Below, piece after piece: positions 5,903 through 6,364 of a stretch of DNA of 6,364 nucleotides. A program made the position numbers and the translations under genes. The notes under the pieces are model-generated. The model was not told the origin of the DNA. It saw only the letters and a program-made list of their open reading frames with translations, and made no database searches. This stretch comes from Verrucomicrobiaceae bacterium. GTDB lineage: Bacteria > Verrucomicrobiota > Verrucomicrobiia > Verrucomicrobiales > Akkermansiaceae. Within the stretch, counting starts at the first letter, position 1, and every line of letters begins with the position of its first letter. Location: the NCBI GenBank assembly GCA_027483005.1, contig JAIXVN010000290.1, positions 1 to 6,364 on the forward strand, read 5' to 3'.

Positions 5903-6364
5903 ATGAAAATGCGATGGCTGATTCCAGTGACGGGCTTGTTGGTGTGGATGATGAATTCCTGTGCGTCGAGCGGGGGAGGGGGAATGAATTCGGTCGCGCC
6001 CTACAACTCTGACAGTGCTTCGGGTGAAGCGTGGGCTGGGAAAGCGAAATCCGAAGCGCCCCCGTCCGATTCAAGCAGGATGCCCTGGAATCGTCCCAGC
6101 GAAGGATCCGGCAGCGGGCAATTTGGCTATCAGCCGAAAGGCGGCGTGAAAGCCGACGAAGCCTTCGCCCCACCGCGCAAGGAACGTCCCGGTCTCGCCA
6201 CCACTTTCGGGGAAAGCCTGAGGTCGCCGATGACCAGCACCGCCTTCCAGCGTGCGACGCCGAAGCCCTACGGGGTCGATGCCATCTACTACAACGACCG
6301 TGAGGGCCTGAAGGCCATGGGGGCGCTTGATTCCAGGATCAGCGGCCTGCAAACCACCGCCGGG
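5903..6364 (+). CDS. Putative lipoprotein of unknown function (3' end outside window)
   Basis: The frame is open from the ATG at 5903 to the window end (154 codons, no stop). The N terminus has Lys and Arg, a hydrophobic stretch (about 5-17, WLIPVTGLLVWMM) and a cysteine at position 20 (MMNSC), then a Ser/Gly-rich spacer. This reads as a lipoprotein signal peptide, though Met-Asn-Ser before the Cys is not an ideal lipobox. Residues about 24-100 are low-complexity, rich in Gly, Ser, Pro and charged residues, with no domain I recognise. From about 95 the sequence looks more ordered (TTFGESLRSP, AIYYNDREGLKAMGALDSRI). Function unknown. It is divergent from blaI with 95 bases between starts, and a candidate repressor dyad abuts its start codon, so it may belong to the BlaI regulon. 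No Shine-Dalgarno is seen; the ATG at 5909 is an alternative start. Confidence 0.75.
   Translation, partial: MKMRWLIPVTGLLVWMMNSCASSGGGGMNSVAPYNSDSASGEAWAGKAKSEAPPSDSSRMPWNRPSEGSGSGQFGYQPKGGVKADEAFAPPRKERPGLATTFGESLRSPMTSTAFQRATPKPYGVDAIYYNDREGLKAMGALDSRISGLQTTAG

Noticed and set aside
5808..6173. N-terminal extension of the blaI frame to 6173
   Set aside because: BlaI proteins are about 125 residues. The extension crosses both dyads and is antisense to the lipoprotein gene.

Overview
The window is GC-rich bacterial DNA packed with genes. It holds seven protein genes, two of them cut by the window edges, and no intergenic gap longer than about 105 bases. The gene families, and the near absence of Shine-Dalgarno sequences (clear only for the PIN toxin), fit Verrucomicrobiota (Luteolibacter/Haloferula-like) or a related PVC-group bacterium. 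This assignment rests on family resemblance and recalled genome style, not on a marker gene, so it is tentative. No RNA gene, insertion sequence, CRISPR array or origin was seen.

Left part, + strand: the last 820 codons of a fused HyuA-HyuB hydantoinase/5-oxoprolinase gene whose start lies before the window. It converges, with only 6 bases between stop codons, on a minus-strand MntR-type manganese regulator that keeps all six metal ligands of Bacillus subtilis MntR. A divergent region of about 105 bases separates mntR from a + strand type II toxin-antitoxin pair: a Phd/YefM-type antitoxin and a VapC-like PIN RNase joined by an ATGA overlap. A perfect-arm palindrome, the probable autoregulatory operator, ends two bases before the antitoxin start codon.

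Right part, minus strand: a three-gene operon reading BlaI/MecI-family repressor, then a BlaR1-type M56 membrane metalloprotease, then an unrecognised membrane-anchored protein with a PD-(D/E)XK-like motif. The M56 protein has the zinc-protease core but no extracytoplasmic sensor domain. The third protein is therefore a candidate sensor partner or effector of the circuit. Divergent from blaI is the start of a putative lipoprotein gene that runs off the right edge. The 95-base region between them carries two related dyads, 44 bp centre to centre, which look like repressor operators able to control both directions.

The most unexpected signal crosses gene boundaries. The heptamer CTAACAG (or its complement CTGTTAG) occurs five times, three times as the exact 9-mer TTCTAACAG. 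By my reading, every in-frame TTA or CTA leucine codon in the window lies inside one of these copies. This suggests selection for a DNA word rather than for protein sequence.
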